A stretch of DNA of 64,000 bases from Saccharopolyspora indica (GCF_027853965.1 NZ_JAQGLB010000001.1:124001-188000), one strand, 5' to 3'; shown: positions 25,720 to 34,142, numbered from the stretch's first letter. Translations and numbers: made by a program. The notes: generated by a model not told the origin, from the sequence alone.

Positions 25720-26238
25720 ATGCCGAAGCAGGGCGCAACGGCGTTGGTCGTGCCGCTTCCGGAAGCCGATCCGCTGCTGGCCGCCGTCGCGGACCGCTTC
25801 CCGGACGCGGTGCGCCCGCTGCCCGCGCACCTGACGCTGCTGTACCCGTTCCTGCCCGCCGGCGCGCTCGACGAGCAGGTGTTCGCGGCCCTGGACGAGG
25901 TGTTCGCCGATCAGCCACCGCTGCGGGTCGAGTTCGCCGAATGCCGCCGGGCGAGCGGGTTCGCCGCCCTGCTGCCCGATCCGGCGGACGGCCTGTCCGC
26001 GCTGGTCGGCGAACTGCGCCGCCGGTGGCCGGATCTGCTTCCCTACGACGGCAGGTTCGGCGCCGAGGTCGACCTGCACGTGACGGTCGCGCTGAACACC
26101 GCGGAAGCGACGGCCGATGCGGTGACCCGCGAGATCATCCCGGAGTTCACGCCGATCCGGGCGCACCTGCGCGAAGCCCGGCTCATCGCGTTCCATGGCC
26201 AGTGGCAGCTGCGCAGGCGCTTCGAGTTCACCGCCTGA
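25720..26238 (+). CDS. 2H phosphoesterase-superfamily protein (2'-5' RNA ligase-like)
   Basis: This 172-residue protein has the two HxTx motifs of the 2H superfamily: AHLTLLYPF (near residue 37) and LHVTVALN (near residue 121). Members hydrolyse or form 2',5' or cyclic phosphodiester bonds. ATG 25720 is three bases after the M56 stop, so it is probably the last gene of the BlaI1 operon. Its link to the redox and cell-wall theme is unclear. It may simply be a rider. Confidence 0.8.
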   Translation: MPKQGATALVVPLPEADPLLAAVADRFPDAVRPLPAHLTLLYPFLPAGALDEQVFAALDEVFADQPPLRVEFAECRRASGFAALLPDPADGLSALVGELRRRWPDLLPYDGRFGAEVDLHVTVALNTAEATADAVTREIIPEFTPIRAHLREARLIAFHGQWQLRRRFEFTA

Positions 26239-26254
26239 CCCCGGGGGGGGCGGT

Positions 26255-26315
26255 GTCAATTTCGTACGAAATTGACCGTCACCCGGGTGAACGTCAATTT
26301 CGTACGAAATTGACG
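26255..26315. repeat. Two tandem AATTTCGTACGAAATT palindromes
   Basis: Perfect dyads of 22 bp (26255-26276) and 24 bp (26292-26315), both centred on GTAC, are separated by a small TCACCCGGGTGA palindrome. They lie 16 bp after the 2H gene stop. The core is identical to the palindrome at 13818-13845. They are probably a double terminator. Confidence 0.7.
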
Positions 26316-26401
26316 CGGCCCACGGCACTCGGGCTCCTGGGGGTGGTGCTCTCGCTTGGTCGTACCGCGTTCGTGCGTCGCAGCCGACCTGGACTCGGTC
26401 G

Positions 26402-26430
26402 TTGACCGCGGACATTCGCGGCGATAGGAC
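26402..26430 (+). promoter_or_regulatory. Candidate promoter of the FAH-family gene
   Basis: TTGACC and TAGGAC are separated by 17 bp. This would give a 5' leader of about 35 bases to the GTG at 26471. Confidence 0.5.
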
Positions 26431-26470
26431 ATGAGCAGGTCCCGTCGTGGCGTCCGCAGGAGGGCAGTCC

Positions 26471-27646
26471 GTGAACCTCACCGCTCATGCCGATCTCGTC
26501 CCGCCCCACGACGCCGAGCGCGCCACGCTGCTCGCCCGCGTTCACGACCCGGAATCGGGCGGGCCGTGCGTGGCCGCCGTGCGCGGTCGGACGGTGGTAG
26601 ATCTGACCGAGGTCGAGCCGACGGTGTCGGGCTTGCTGGAACGTCCCGATGCGGTGCAGATCGTGCGCTCCCACCCCGGCGGACGCGCGTGGCAGCTGCC
26701 CGATCTCCTGCGGGCGACGCTCGACGGGCATCGCACCGAGGCCCACTTCCTGGCCCCCGTCGACCTCCAGGTGCTCAAAGCCGCTGGTGTCACCTTCGTG
26801 CGCAGCATGCTGGAGCGCGTCATCGAGGAGCGGGCCGACGGCGACCTGCGCCGGGCCGAAGCGATCCGCGCCAAGCTCGGCGATCTCGTCGCCGGGCGGA
26901 TCTCGCAGGTGCGGCCCGGCACGCCCGAAGCCGAGCGGGTCAAGGAGGTGCTCGTCCAGGAAGGCCTCTGGTCGCAGTACCTGGAGGTCGGCATCGGCCC
27001 CGATCCGGAGATCTTCACCAAGGCCCCGGTGCTGTCCGCGGTGGGCACCGGCGCCGAGATCGGCGTGCTGGCCCGGTCGACGTGGAACAACCCGGAACCC
27101 GAGCTGGTGCTCGCGGTGACCTCCGCCGGAGTCCCGGTGGCGACCACCCTCGGCAACGACGTGAACCTCCGCGACTTCGAGGGGCGCAGCGCACTGCTGC
27201 TGACCGAGGCGAAGGACAACAACGCCTCCTGCGCGATCGGCCCGTTCCTGCGCCTGTTCGACGCGGACTTCACCCTCGACGACGCGCGGAGCGCGGAGAT
27301 CTCCCTGCGGATCACCGGTGCGGACGGCTACCGGCTCGAAGGCGTCAACCCGGTCGCGGAGATCAGCCGGGACCTGCTGGACCTGGTCGGCCACGCCTGC
27401 GGGCGCCACCACCAGTACCCGGACGGGTTCGCGCTGTTCACCGGCACGATGTTCGCCCCGACCGAGGACCGCGACGTGCCGGGCCAGGGCTTCACGCACA
27501 AGCGCGGCGACGTGGTGCGCATTTCGTCCCCGGCGCTGGGCTCGTTGATCAACGCGGTGACCAGCGCCGAGGACGCCCCGGACTGGGAGTTCGGGATCCG
27601 CGCGCTGATGAGCAACCTGGCGGCCCGCGGCCTCCTGGGGAGGTGA
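26471..27646 (+). CDS. Fumarylacetoacetate hydrolase-family protein, 2-keto-3-deoxy-pentonate dehydratase (XylX)-like
   Basis: This protein of 391 residues belongs to the long FAH-fold subgroup that includes 2-keto-3-deoxy-D-xylonate/L-arabinonate dehydratases. Diagnostic stretches are VGTGAEIGVLARSTWNNPEPE, GNDVNLRDFEGRSALLL, KDNNASCAIGPF, GRHHQYPDGF and FTHKRGDVVRISSP. Conserved acidic residues of the family bind a divalent metal. The start is GTG 26471, six bases after AGGAGGG. It is transcribed alone, with no other pentose-oxidation genes next to it, so the substrate is uncertain. A generic 2-keto-3-deoxy sugar acid dehydratase role is most likely. Confidence 0.8.
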   Translation: MNLTAHADLVPPHDAERATLLARVHDPESGGPCVAAVRGRTVVDLTEVEPTVSGLLERPDAVQIVRSHPGGRAWQLPDLLRATLDGHRTEAHFLAPVDLQVLKAAGVTFVRSMLERVIEERADGDLRRAEAIRAKLGDLVAGRISQVRPGTPEAERVKEVLVQEGLWSQYLEVGIGPDPEIFTKAPVLSAVGTGAEIGVLARSTWNNPEPELVLAVTSAGVPVATTLGNDVNLRDFEGRSALLLTEAKDNNASCAIGPFLRLFDADFTLDDARSAEISLRITGADGYRLEGVNPVAEISRDLLDLVGHACGRHHQYPDGFALFTGTMFAPTEDRDVPGQGFTHKRGDVVRISSPALGSLINAVTSAEDAPDWEFGIRALMSNLAARGLLGR

Positions 27647-27647
27647 C

Positions 27648-28307
27648 CTACTTCGCCAGTGCGGCGTCGACGGCACCGGTGAGGTGCTGGTAGGAGTCGG
27701 GGACGAACTTCTTGCCGTTCAGGAAGAAGGTGGGCGTGCCGTCGACGCCCACGGCCAGCCCGTCGTTCCAGTCCTTCTTGACGCGGGCAGCCGTGGCGGG
27801 GCTGTTCAGGTCGGCCTGGAAGCGCTCGACGTCCAGGCCGATGGCGCGGGCGTAGTCCAGGAACACCGCCTCTTGGGACTCCTGCTTCTCGCCCCACGCC
27901 CGCTGGTTGTCGAAGAGCGCCCGGTACATCTGCTCGAACTTGCCCTGCGCCGCGGCCGCTTCGGCGGCTCGGGCCGCCAGGTCGGCGTTGCGGTGGCTGG
28001 GCACCGGGAAGTAGCGGATGACGTAGTTGATGCGCCCGTCGTAGTCGGCGCGCAGCTGCTCCATCGCCGGGTAGACCGCGCCGCACGCCTCGCACTCGAA
28101 GTCGAGGAACTCCACCAGGGTCACCTTGCCGTCCGCGGCGGTGGACAGCTGGTGGCTGTCCTCCCGGACCAGCAGCTGGGCTGGCAGCGGGCCGGGTTCA
28201 GCGGGGGCTGCCTCCGGATCCGCCGGCCGGTTCAGGAGCAGCAGCGTGAAGATCGCCACCGCCGCGACACCGATGACGACCAAGGTCAGTTGGAGGTTCC
28301 TGCTCAT
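27648..28307 (-). CDS. DsbA-like membrane-anchored thiol-disulfide oxidoreductase (copy 2)
   Basis: This 219-residue protein has an N-terminal anchor (residues 5-25) and a Thioredoxin_4 domain with FLDFECEACGAVYP (CEAC, near residue 74) and cis-Pro loop DGTPTFFLNGKKF. The dipeptide between the cysteines differs from copy 1 (CPFC), suggesting a different redox potential. It is transcribed alone. A BlaI-like operator (28352-28368) lies 45 bp upstream. It ends just short of the convergent FAH-family gene. Confidence 0.9.
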   Translation of the reverse strand: MSRNLQLTLVVIGVAAVAIFTLLLLNRPADPEAAPAEPGPLPAQLLVREDSHQLSTAADGKVTLVEFLDFECEACGAVYPAMEQLRADYDGRINYVIRYFPVPSHRNADLAARAAEAAAAQGKFEQMYRALFDNQRAWGEKQESQEAVFLDYARAIGLDVERFQADLNSPATAARVKKDWNDGLAVGVDGTPTFFLNGKKFVPDSYQHLTGAVDAALAK

Positions 28308-28351
28308 GGGCCACCCTTGCTCATGCGTGCAACTGCTGCGCCTCGTTGCGG

Positions 28352-28368
28352 CACTAACTTCGATAGTA
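28352..28368. promoter_or_regulatory. BlaI-like operator B
   Basis: CACTAAC-TTC-GATAGTA matches 12 of 14 consensus positions, with a perfect right half. It lies 45 bp upstream of the second DsbA-like gene. Confidence 0.7.
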
Positions 28369-28446
28369 GATGAGCGCTCCGGTGGCGTGGCGGCGACCTT
28401 CGCGCAGTTAAGTCCATTGTGGATTAGAATTCACGATACGTGGCCG

Positions 28447-28463
28447 TACTAGATGATCTAGTA
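28447..28463. promoter_or_regulatory. BlaI-like operator C, perfect palindrome
   Basis: TACTAGATGATCTAGTA is a perfect 7-3-7 dyad, the most symmetric site of the set. It lies 17 bp after a candidate -10, TAGAAT (28425-28430), on the M23 peptidase side, so a bound repressor would cover the start of the transcript. Confidence 0.8.
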
Positions 28464-28633
28464 GACAAGGCCGGGATGGTGTCGTAACCTTGCCGCGACC
28501 TTCCGCGGGTCGCTGTCGGTGACGGTTTTCGGGGGCCGTTCGGGTGGACCGCGGCTGCCAGGTGCTGTGCGCGCTGGCAGTGGGTCGTCGGCTGGGGGGT
28601 GCAACGCGAACGTGATGATCTGAAAGGCGGCAC

Positions 28634-29479
28634 GTGCGACACGATCGGGCCAGCGGCGGTACCCCCGCATCCAGCCGCGAGGAGCGCCTCGCTTCCCGGG
28701 GACGCGTGCAGGAAGACCCGGAGGACCGGGTTCTGGAACAGCGTCCCGGCCTGCGGCCATCAGGTGTGGTCCGCTCCTACGTGACGATGCTGGGCGTCAT
28801 GGGCGGAGCGCTCGCCGCGGCGAGCGTGGCCTCGACGCACGAAGCGCAGGCGTCCGGGCACCTCGAAGGACTCGACGGCGGCATCGCGCCGGTGGCCTCC
28901 ATCGGTCACATCATCGCCGACGGGCCTGATCCGGCACCGGCCTCGCCCAACCTGCTGCCCGCGCAGTCGGCGGCCGGCGAGCACGACGAGCTGGCGGGCC
29001 TGAACAAGAGCCTCCGCCTCGACGAGGAGCGCGCGGCGGCGGAGGCCGAAGCGGCCCGCCAGCGGGAGGCCGCCGAGCGGGAGGCGTTGCGCAACCGCGT
29101 CGTGTGGCCGGTGGCGGGGCGGATCACCTCGATGCCGGGCGCGCGGTGGGGGACCACGCACTACGGCCTGGACATCGCCAACCGCATCGGCACCCCGATC
29201 TACGCGGTCAAGCGGGGCGTGGTGATCGACGCCGGCCCGGCCAGCGGCTTCGGGCTGTGGGTGCGGCTGCGGCATCCGGACGGCACCACCACCGTCTACG
29301 GCCACATCAACCGCACGCTGGTGAGCAAGGGCGAGAGCGTTGAAGCGGGCGAGGTCATCGCCGAGGTGGGCAACCGCGGCCAGTCGACCGGCCCGCACCT
29401 GCACTTCGAGGTGTGGGACGCGAACAGCCGCAAGGTGAATCCGTACACGTGGCTGCGGAACAACGGCGCCCGGGCCTGA
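28634..29479 (+). CDS. Secreted M23-family peptidase (LytM-like endopeptidase)
   Basis: This protein of about 281 residues has a basic N-terminus and a hydrophobic signal/anchor (about residues 48-66, VVRSYVTMLGVMGGALAAASVA). A coiled-coil Glu/Ala/Arg stretch follows (residues 130-155), then an M23 domain with THYGLDIANRIGTPIYAVKRG and GPHLHFEVWD holding the zinc His/Asp ligands. Such enzymes cleave peptidoglycan cross-bridges, or activate amidases when degenerate; the metal ligands here look intact. GTG 28634 follows AAAGGCGG. No better start exists before the signal. The promoter carries operator C, tying a cell-wall hydrolase to the BlaI system. Confidence 0.85.
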   Translation: MRHDRASGGTPASSREERLASRGRVQEDPEDRVLEQRPGLRPSGVVRSYVTMLGVMGGALAAASVASTHEAQASGHLEGLDGGIAPVASIGHIIADGPDPAPASPNLLPAQSAAGEHDELAGLNKSLRLDEERAAAEAEAARQREAAEREALRNRVVWPVAGRITSMPGARWGTTHYGLDIANRIGTPIYAVKRGVVIDAGPASGFGLWVRLRHPDGTTTVYGHINRTLVSKGESVEAGEVIAEVGNRGQSTGPHLHFEVWDANSRKVNPYTWLRNNGARA

Positions 29480-29485
29480 TGAGTC

Positions 29486-30409
29486 CTACCAGCTGAGCTG
29501 CTGGCAGCGGCTGGCCGCTTCGGCGGTCTCGACCTGCAGGGTCGCGTGCTCGAGCTGGTACTTCTCGGCCAGCAGGCGCTGCGCGGCCACCAGCACGGCC
29601 GAGGAGTCGGCGTCGGCGTCGACCTTCAAGTGCGCCGAGGCGACCTCCATCCCGGAGGTGAGGGTCCACACGTGCAGGTCGTGGGCCTCCTGCACGCCGG
29701 GCAACGTGCCGAGGTCGGTGGTCATCCCGGCGACGTCGATCCGCTCGGGGGCGTGCTGCAGGAGGATGCGCAGCGCGCCCTTGCCGAGGCTGAACGCCCT
29801 GGGCAGCACGAACAGGCCGATGGCCACACCGATGATCGGGTCGGCGTAGCGCCAGCCGAACAGCAGCGTCACGAGGCCGCTGACGAGCACGCCGATGGAA
29901 CCCAGCATGTCGGCCATGACCTCCAGGTAAGCGCCTCGGACGTTGATGCTCTCCTCGGCACCGGAGCGCAGCAGCAGGAGCGCGGCGATGTTCATCACCA
30001 GGCCGACGACGGCGACGATGCTGACCGGCAGTCCCGGGACCTCCGGCGGCTCCTCGAACCGGTCGACCGCCTCGTAGAGCACCCATCCGGCCACCGCGAA
30101 CAGCAGCACGGCGTTGAACAGCGCGGCGAAGACCTCGGTGCGGTAGAGCCCGAACGTGCGGTTGGCGCGGGCGCTGGCCCGTTGCGCGATCAGGATCGCG
30201 GTGATGGCCATGAGGATGCCGGACACGTCGGTGAACACGTGCGCGGAGTCGGACAGCAGCGCCAGCGACCCGGTGGAGAGGCCGACGACGACCTGCGCCG
30301 CGAAGGTGACCAGGCCCAGGCCCGCGGCGAGCCACAGCCGCCGGAGGTGCTTCGAGGAGGCGCTCGCCGCCTGGGCGGGCGATATCCCGTGTCCGTGTCC
30401 GTGCCCCAT
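29486..30409 (-). CDS. Cation diffusion facilitator (CzcD/ZitB-like metal exporter)
   Basis: This protein of 307 residues has a His/Gly-rich N-terminus (GHGHGHG), six membrane helices and a C-terminal cytoplasmic metal domain. The helix-2 site is SDSAHVFTDVSG (HxxxD). The helix-5 site is YLEVMADMLGS, with Glu in place of the His of the classic HxxxD. ATG 30409 is preferred because GGAAGGG is six bases upstream. Starts at 30415 and 30433 are possible. It follows ctaD on the same strand, possibly in one operon or from TATGTA near 30436. It probably exports Zn or a related divalent ion. Confidence 0.88.
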   Translation of the reverse strand: MGHGHGHGISPAQAASASSKHLRRLWLAAGLGLVTFAAQVVVGLSTGSLALLSDSAHVFTDVSGILMAITAILIAQRASARANRTFGLYRTEVFAALFNAVLLFAVAGWVLYEAVDRFEEPPEVPGLPVSIVAVVGLVMNIAALLLLRSGAEESINVRGAYLEVMADMLGSIGVLVSGLVTLLFGWRYADPIIGVAIGLFVLPRAFSLGKGALRILLQHAPERIDVAGMTTDLGTLPGVQEAHDLHVWTLTSGMEVASAHLKVDADADSSAVLVAAQRLLAEKYQLEHATLQVETAEAASRCQQLSW

Positions 30410-30498
30410 GTCCATCCCTTCCGTTGCCGTCATCCCGATACATAGTGACATGCGCATGAATGCACGACAAGGGGAGGGGAGGACAAGGGGCACGTGGT

Positions 30499-32208
30499 TC
30501 AGTCGGGCTGCTTCGGGGAGTGGGTGATGGATTTGCCGGTGAGGCTGAGGTGTGCTTCGAGGCGCATCCGCTCGGCGATGTGCGGGTAGTGCAGCTCGAA
30601 GGCCGGGCGCTCGGAGCGGATCCGGGGCAGCTCGGTGAAGTTGTGCCGCGGCGGCGGGCAGGAGGTGGCCCATTCCAGGGAGTTGCCGTAGCCCCACGGG
30701 TCGTCGACCTCGACGACCTCGCCGTAGCGGTAGCTCTTGAACACGTTGTAGAGGAACGGCAGCATCGAGGCACCCAGGATGAACGCGCCGATCGTGGAGA
30801 TCGTGTTCAGCATGGTGAAGCCGTCGGACTCCAGGTAGTCGGCGTACCGGCGCGGCATGCCCTCGTTGCCCAGCCAGTGCTGGACCAGGAACGTGCCGTG
30901 GAAGCCGATGAACGTCAGCCAGAAGTGCAGCTTGGCCAGCCGCTCGTCCATCATCCGGCCCGTCATCTTCGGGAACCAGAAGTAGATGCCCGCGAAGGTC
31001 GCGAACACGATCGTGCCGTAGAGCACGTAGTGGAAGTGCGCCACCACGAAGTAGGTGTCCGACACGTGGAAGTCGACCGGCGGCATCGCCAGCAGCACAC
31101 CGGTCAGACCGCCGAAGAGGAAGGTGACCAGGAAGCCGACGCTGAAGAGCATCGGTGACTCGAAGGTCAGCTGCCCCTTCCACATGGTGCCGATCCAGTT
31201 GAAGAACTTCACCCCGGTCGGGACCGCGATCAGGAACGTGGTGAAGGCGAAGAACGGCAGCAGCACCGCGCCGGTGGCGTACATGTGGTGCGCCCACACC
31301 ACGACCGACAGGGCCGCGATGCCCAGCGTGGCGTACACCAGGCCGGAGTAGCCGAAGATCGGCTTGCGGCTGAACACCGGGAAGATCTCCGAGACGATGC
31401 CGAAGAACGGCAGCGCCACGATGTAGACCTCGGGGTGGCCGAAGAACCAGAACAGGTGCTGCCAGAGGATCACGCCGCCGTTGGCCGGGTCGAACACGTG
31501 CGCACCCAGGTGCCGGTCGGCCATCAGGCCCAGCAGCGCGGCGGTCAGGATCGGGAACGCCATCAGGATCAGCACGCTGGTCACCAGGATGTTCCAGGTG
31601 AAGATCGGCATCCGGAACATCGTCATGCCCGGCGCCCGCAAGCAGACCACCGTGGTGATCATGTTCACCGCACCCAGGATCGTGCCCAGACCGCCGACGA
31701 GCAGGCCCGCGATCCAGAAGTCGGCGCCGACGCCGGGTGAGTACACGGCGCTCGACAGCGGGGTGTAGGCGAACCAGCCGAAGTCGGCCGCGCCGCCCGG
31801 AGTCAGGAATCCGGCCACCACGGTGAGGCCGCCGAACAGGTACAGCCAGTAGCTGAAGGCGTTCAGCCGCGGGAACGCGACGTCCGGGGAGCCGATCTGC
31901 AGCGGCAGGACGTAGTTGGCGAAGCCGAACAGGACCGGGGTCGCGTACAGCAGCAGCATCACCGTGCCGTGCATGGTGAACAGCTGGTTGTACTGCTCCT
32001 GCGACAGGAACTGCATCCCCGGAACCGCGAGCTCACCGCGGATCAGCATCGCCATCAGGCCGCCGACGAGGAAGAACCCCATGGAGGTCACCAGGTAGAG
32101 GATGCCGATCTGCTTGTGGTCCGTGGTGCGCAGCATCCGCGCCGCGTACGAACCCTTGCGCGCTGGGCGGGGGCGCGCGGCGACCGGCCGCGGCACAACC
32201 GTTGTCAT
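30499..32208 (-). CDS. ctaD: Cytochrome c oxidase subunit I (aa3 type)
   Basis: This 569-residue subunit has 12 helices and all catalytic ligands: TMHGTVM (heme a His), FGHPEVY (CuB His with the cross-linked Tyr), VVWAHHMY (CuB His pair), and [10 protein letters not shown] (heme a3 and heme a His). ATG 32208 follows AGGAGACGAGG. No subunit II, III or assembly gene adjoins it, so it is a detached, probably extra, copy. Its partner subunits must come from elsewhere. Two overlapping BlaI-like operators cover its promoter, and on the minus strand TATAGT overlaps operator D1. Confidence 0.95.
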   Translation of the reverse strand: MTTVVPRPVAARPRPARKGSYAARMLRTTDHKQIGILYLVTSMGFFLVGGLMAMLIRGELAVPGMQFLSQEQYNQLFTMHGTVMLLLYATPVLFGFANYVLPLQIGSPDVAFPRLNAFSYWLYLFGGLTVVAGFLTPGGAADFGWFAYTPLSSAVYSPGVGADFWIAGLLVGGLGTILGAVNMITTVVCLRAPGMTMFRMPIFTWNILVTSVLILMAFPILTAALLGLMADRHLGAHVFDPANGGVILWQHLFWFFGHPEVYIVALPFFGIVSEIFPVFSRKPIFGYSGLVYATLGIAALSVVVWAHHMYATGAVLLPFFAFTTFLIAVPTGVKFFNWIGTMWKGQLTFESPMLFSVGFLVTFLFGGLTGVLLAMPPVDFHVSDTYFVVAHFHYVLYGTIVFATFAGIYFWFPKMTGRMMDERLAKLHFWLTFIGFHGTFLVQHWLGNEGMPRRYADYLESDGFTMLNTISTIGAFILGASMLPFLYNVFKSYRYGEVVEVDDPWGYGNSLEWATSCPPPRHNFTELPRIRSERPAFELHYPHIAERMRLEAHLSLTGKSITHSPKQPD

Positions 32209-32250
32209 CCTCGTCTCCTGACTGCCCGGCGTCCGGGCGCTGCGTAGCGT

Positions 32251-32267
32251 CACTATATAACCTAGTA
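32251..32267. promoter_or_regulatory. BlaI-like operator D1
   Basis: CACTATA-TAA-CCTAGTA matches 10 of 14 consensus positions. It lies 43 bp upstream of the ctaD start and overlaps the likely ctaD -10 (TATAGT on the minus strand). Confidence 0.65.
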
Positions 32268-32282
32268 CTATTGACCGTAGTA
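32266..32282. promoter_or_regulatory. BlaI-like operator D2
   Basis: TACTATT-GAC-CGTAGTA matches 11 of 14 consensus positions and shares two bases with D1. It ends five bases before the GTG at 32288 of the divergent DUF3105 gene, overlapping its probable -10 (TAGTAT). Confidence 0.7.
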
Positions 32283-32287
32283 TTACG

Positions 32288-33061
32288 GTGGTCCTCGTGA
32301 AACGAGCAAGTGCGGGGAAGCAGGCGAGCAAGGCGCTGGCGGGTGGCCGCGGGCTGCCGTGGACGGGCATCGCCGCGGTCGCGGTCGTGCTGGCGTTCGC
32401 GGGCGGCATCTTCGGCTACGTCTACGTCCAGTACGCGGACAAGGCCGAGCGCGACGCGGTGATGGCGAAGTGGACGCCCTCGGAGACCAATCGCGATCCG
32501 GCGCGGAACATCCCGGGTGTGGTCGTCGAGGAGTACGAGGCTGCCAAGCACGTCGATCCGGCGCAGCGGGTGAACTACGACCACAGCCCGGCTTTCGGCG
32601 GGCCGCACGACGGAATCTGGGCCGCGTGCGAAGGAACGGTGTACGACGTCCCGGTGCGGACCGAGAACCTCGTGCACTCCCTGGAGCACGGTGCGGTGTG
32701 GATCGCCTACGACCCGGAGCGGGTCGACGGCGCCGCGCTCGACGCCCTGCGCGCGAAGGTCGACGGGCAGCAGTACATGGCTTTGTCGCCCTATCCCGGC
32801 CTGGACCAGCCGATCTCGCTCCAGTCGTGGGGGCGCCAGCTGAAGCTGGCCGACGCCGGCGATCCGCGCATCGACCAGTTCATCTCCTCGACGCGGACCA
32901 ACCCCTACACCCACCCCGAGGTCGGCGCGTCCTGCTCGGCGCTGGGGCCAGGCGGATTCGACCCCGACTCCCCGCCGCCCTTCGACCCGAACCCGCCGGG
33001 GCCGGACGCGGTTCCGATGGCCGCGGGCCGCGGTGCGGCGGGGCAGGAGGAACCGGCGTGA
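32288..33061 (+). CDS. DUF3105 membrane-anchored extracytoplasmic protein
   Basis: This protein of about 257 residues has one N-terminal helix (residues 21-44) and a DUF3105 domain with conserved [31 protein letters not shown] and [12 protein letters not shown]. Its His and Cys residues suggest a metal site. DUF3105 proteins are commonly seen beside DUF305 and oxidase or copper genes. The molecular role is unknown. The GTG at 32288 lies only five bases after operator D2, so the message is probably leaderless. GTG 32297 is the alternative start. The stop overlaps the DUF305 gene (GTGA). Confidence 0.8.
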   Translation: MVLVKRASAGKQASKALAGGRGLPWTGIAAVAVVLAFAGGIFGYVYVQYADKAERDAVMAKWTPSETNRDPARNIPGVVVEEYEAAKHVDPAQRVNYDHSPAFGGPHDGIWAACEGTVYDVPVRTENLVHSLEHGAVWIAYDPERVDGAALDALRAKVDGQQYMALSPYPGLDQPISLQSWGRQLKLADAGDPRIDQFISSTRTNPYTHPEVGASCSALGPGGFDPDSPPPFDPNPPGPDAVPMAAGRGAAGQEEPA

Positions 33062-33696
33062 ACTCGCTGCGCACCGCACCGCGCCCGGTGCAGATCGCCC
33101 TGGGCGCGGCGATGCTGCTGGCCGTCGGGCTGCTCGTGGCTTCCGGGGTGCTGTCCCTGCGGATGGGCGAGCCGGACGCGGCCGACCCGGTCGACGTCGG
33201 GTTCTCGCAGGACATGAGCGTGCACCACCTGCAAGGCGTGCAGATGGCCTCCATCGCGCGGGAGAAGAGCCAGGACCGGCTCATCCGCCAGCTGGCGTTC
33301 GACATCGAGACCACGCAGCTGGAGCAGACCGGCCGGATGAAGGGCTGGCTGAGCCTGTGGAACGAACCCGATCTGGCACCGGGCAACCCGATGACGTGGA
33401 TGGCGGGCGAGCACGACCAGCACTCGTCGCAGCCGACCGCGATGCCCGGCATGGCGTCCGAACAGGACCTCGACCGGCTGCGCTCGCTCGACGGGCCGGA
33501 GTTCGACGCGTTCTTCCTCCAGCTGATGATCCGCCACCACCGGGGCGGTGCGCCGATGATGCAGTACGCCGCCGAGAACGCCGACCGCCCCCAGGTGCGC
33601 AACCTCGCCCAGCAGATGCTGACGGCGCAAACGGCGGAGCTCGACGTGATGACGCGAATGCTCACCGAGCGGGGCGCACGTCCGTTGCCGGACTGA
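33058..33696 (+). CDS. DUF305 (CopM-like) metal-binding protein
   Basis: This protein of 212 residues has an N-terminal anchor (residues 10-35) and two ferritin-like DUF305 repeats: SQDMSVHHLQGVQMASIA (near residue 50) and FLQLMIRHHRGGAPMMQYA (near residue 155). Met/His-rich segments fit Cu(I)/Ag(I) binding, as described for CopM-type members. GTG 33058 overlaps the DUF3105 stop, so the two are co-translated. Together with ctaD and CDF it supports a metal-handling theme. A 46-bp palindrome follows the stop. Confidence 0.88.
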   Translation: MNSLRTAPRPVQIALGAAMLLAVGLLVASGVLSLRMGEPDAADPVDVGFSQDMSVHHLQGVQMASIAREKSQDRLIRQLAFDIETTQLEQTGRMKGWLSLWNEPDLAPGNPMTWMAGEHDQHSSQPTAMPGMASEQDLDRLRSLDGPEFDAFFLQLMIRHHRGGAPMMQYAAENADRPQVRNLAQQMLTAQTAELDVMTRMLTERGARPLPD

Positions 33697-33725
33697 CGTG
33701 CGACCACCGACAGGTGGGGGACTCC

Positions 33726-33771
33726 CGCGATTTCAATTGAAATCAGACGTCTGATTTCAATTGAAATCGCG
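33726..33771. terminator. 46-bp perfect palindrome after the DUF305 gene
   Basis: The whole 46 bp is its own complement, centred on AGACGTCT and containing two copies of the 16-bp palindrome GATTTCAATTGAAATC. It is unusually A+T-rich for this genome. It lies 30 bp past the DUF305 stop and can act on converging transcripts as a bidirectional terminator or cruciform. Confidence 0.75.
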
Positions 33772-33826
33772 CAACCGCCCGACGCGACACCGGCGTGTCG
33801 GGCGGTTCCACGTGGTGGTCAGGACA

Positions 33827-34039
33827 TCAGCCGACCGCTGGTTGCAGGCCGGGTGCGCTCAGCCGCCGGGTGCGCTGGAGCGCGGCGATGGCTCCCGCGC
33901 ACAGCAGGCCGATGACCGACATCGTCAGCCAGGGCAGCGCGGGCAGTCCGGTCGAGCGGGCGAGGTCGAGCACGCTGCAAGACCGAGCGCCCGCCGGTCC
34001 GTCGCAATGCTTTTGGGTTAAGCGGCGCGCGGTCGGCAC
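33827..34039 (-). CDS. Possible small single-pass membrane protein
   Basis: This is a 70-codon frame from GTG 34039. A short polar N-terminus with two Cys (KHCDG, RSCSV) is followed by one clear membrane helix (LPWLTMSVIGLLCAGAIAAL, about residues 36-55) and a basic tail. No ribosome site is strong. It lies downstream of BlaI2-M56 on the same strand, with a degenerate BlaI-like site just upstream. It may be a real small protein of the regulon or a chance frame. Confidence 0.4.
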   Translation of the reverse strand: MPTARRLTQKHCDGPAGARSCSVLDLARSTGLPALPWLTMSVIGLLCAGAIAALQRTRRLSAPGLQPAVG

Positions 34040-34052
34040 GGTGCGCCACTAC

Positions 34053-34069
34053 TGCTATGAGCCTTAGTG
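34053..34069. promoter_or_regulatory. Degenerate BlaI-like operator G
   Basis: TGCTATG-AGC-CTTAGTG matches 9 of 14 consensus positions. It lies 14 bp upstream of the small membrane frame and is the weakest member of the set. Confidence 0.35.
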
Positions 34070-34142
34070 GCCCATGCGAAGGATGATCGGCGGTGTCGCG
34101 CGAGGTGCGGTGGTGACTGATCGTCACCTCTGGGGTTGCTGG

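Noticed and set aside
28464-28633. A ydaO (c-di-AMP) riboswitch in the M23 peptidase leader
   Set aside because: Such elements precede many actinobacterial wall hydrolases, but I could not find the conserved paired elements in this leader by eye. A covariance-model search would settle it.
30431-30460. BlaI-like or ArsR-type operator upstream of the CDF gene
   Set aside because: TACATAGTG superficially resembles the half-site but lacks the 7-3-7 dyad. CATGCGCATG is only a 10-bp palindrome, too short to call a metal-regulator site.
33726-33771. Phage attachment site or transposon end
   Set aside because: The palindrome has no adjacent integrase or transposase and no target duplication. It sits at a gene end, so a terminator or cruciform is the better reading.
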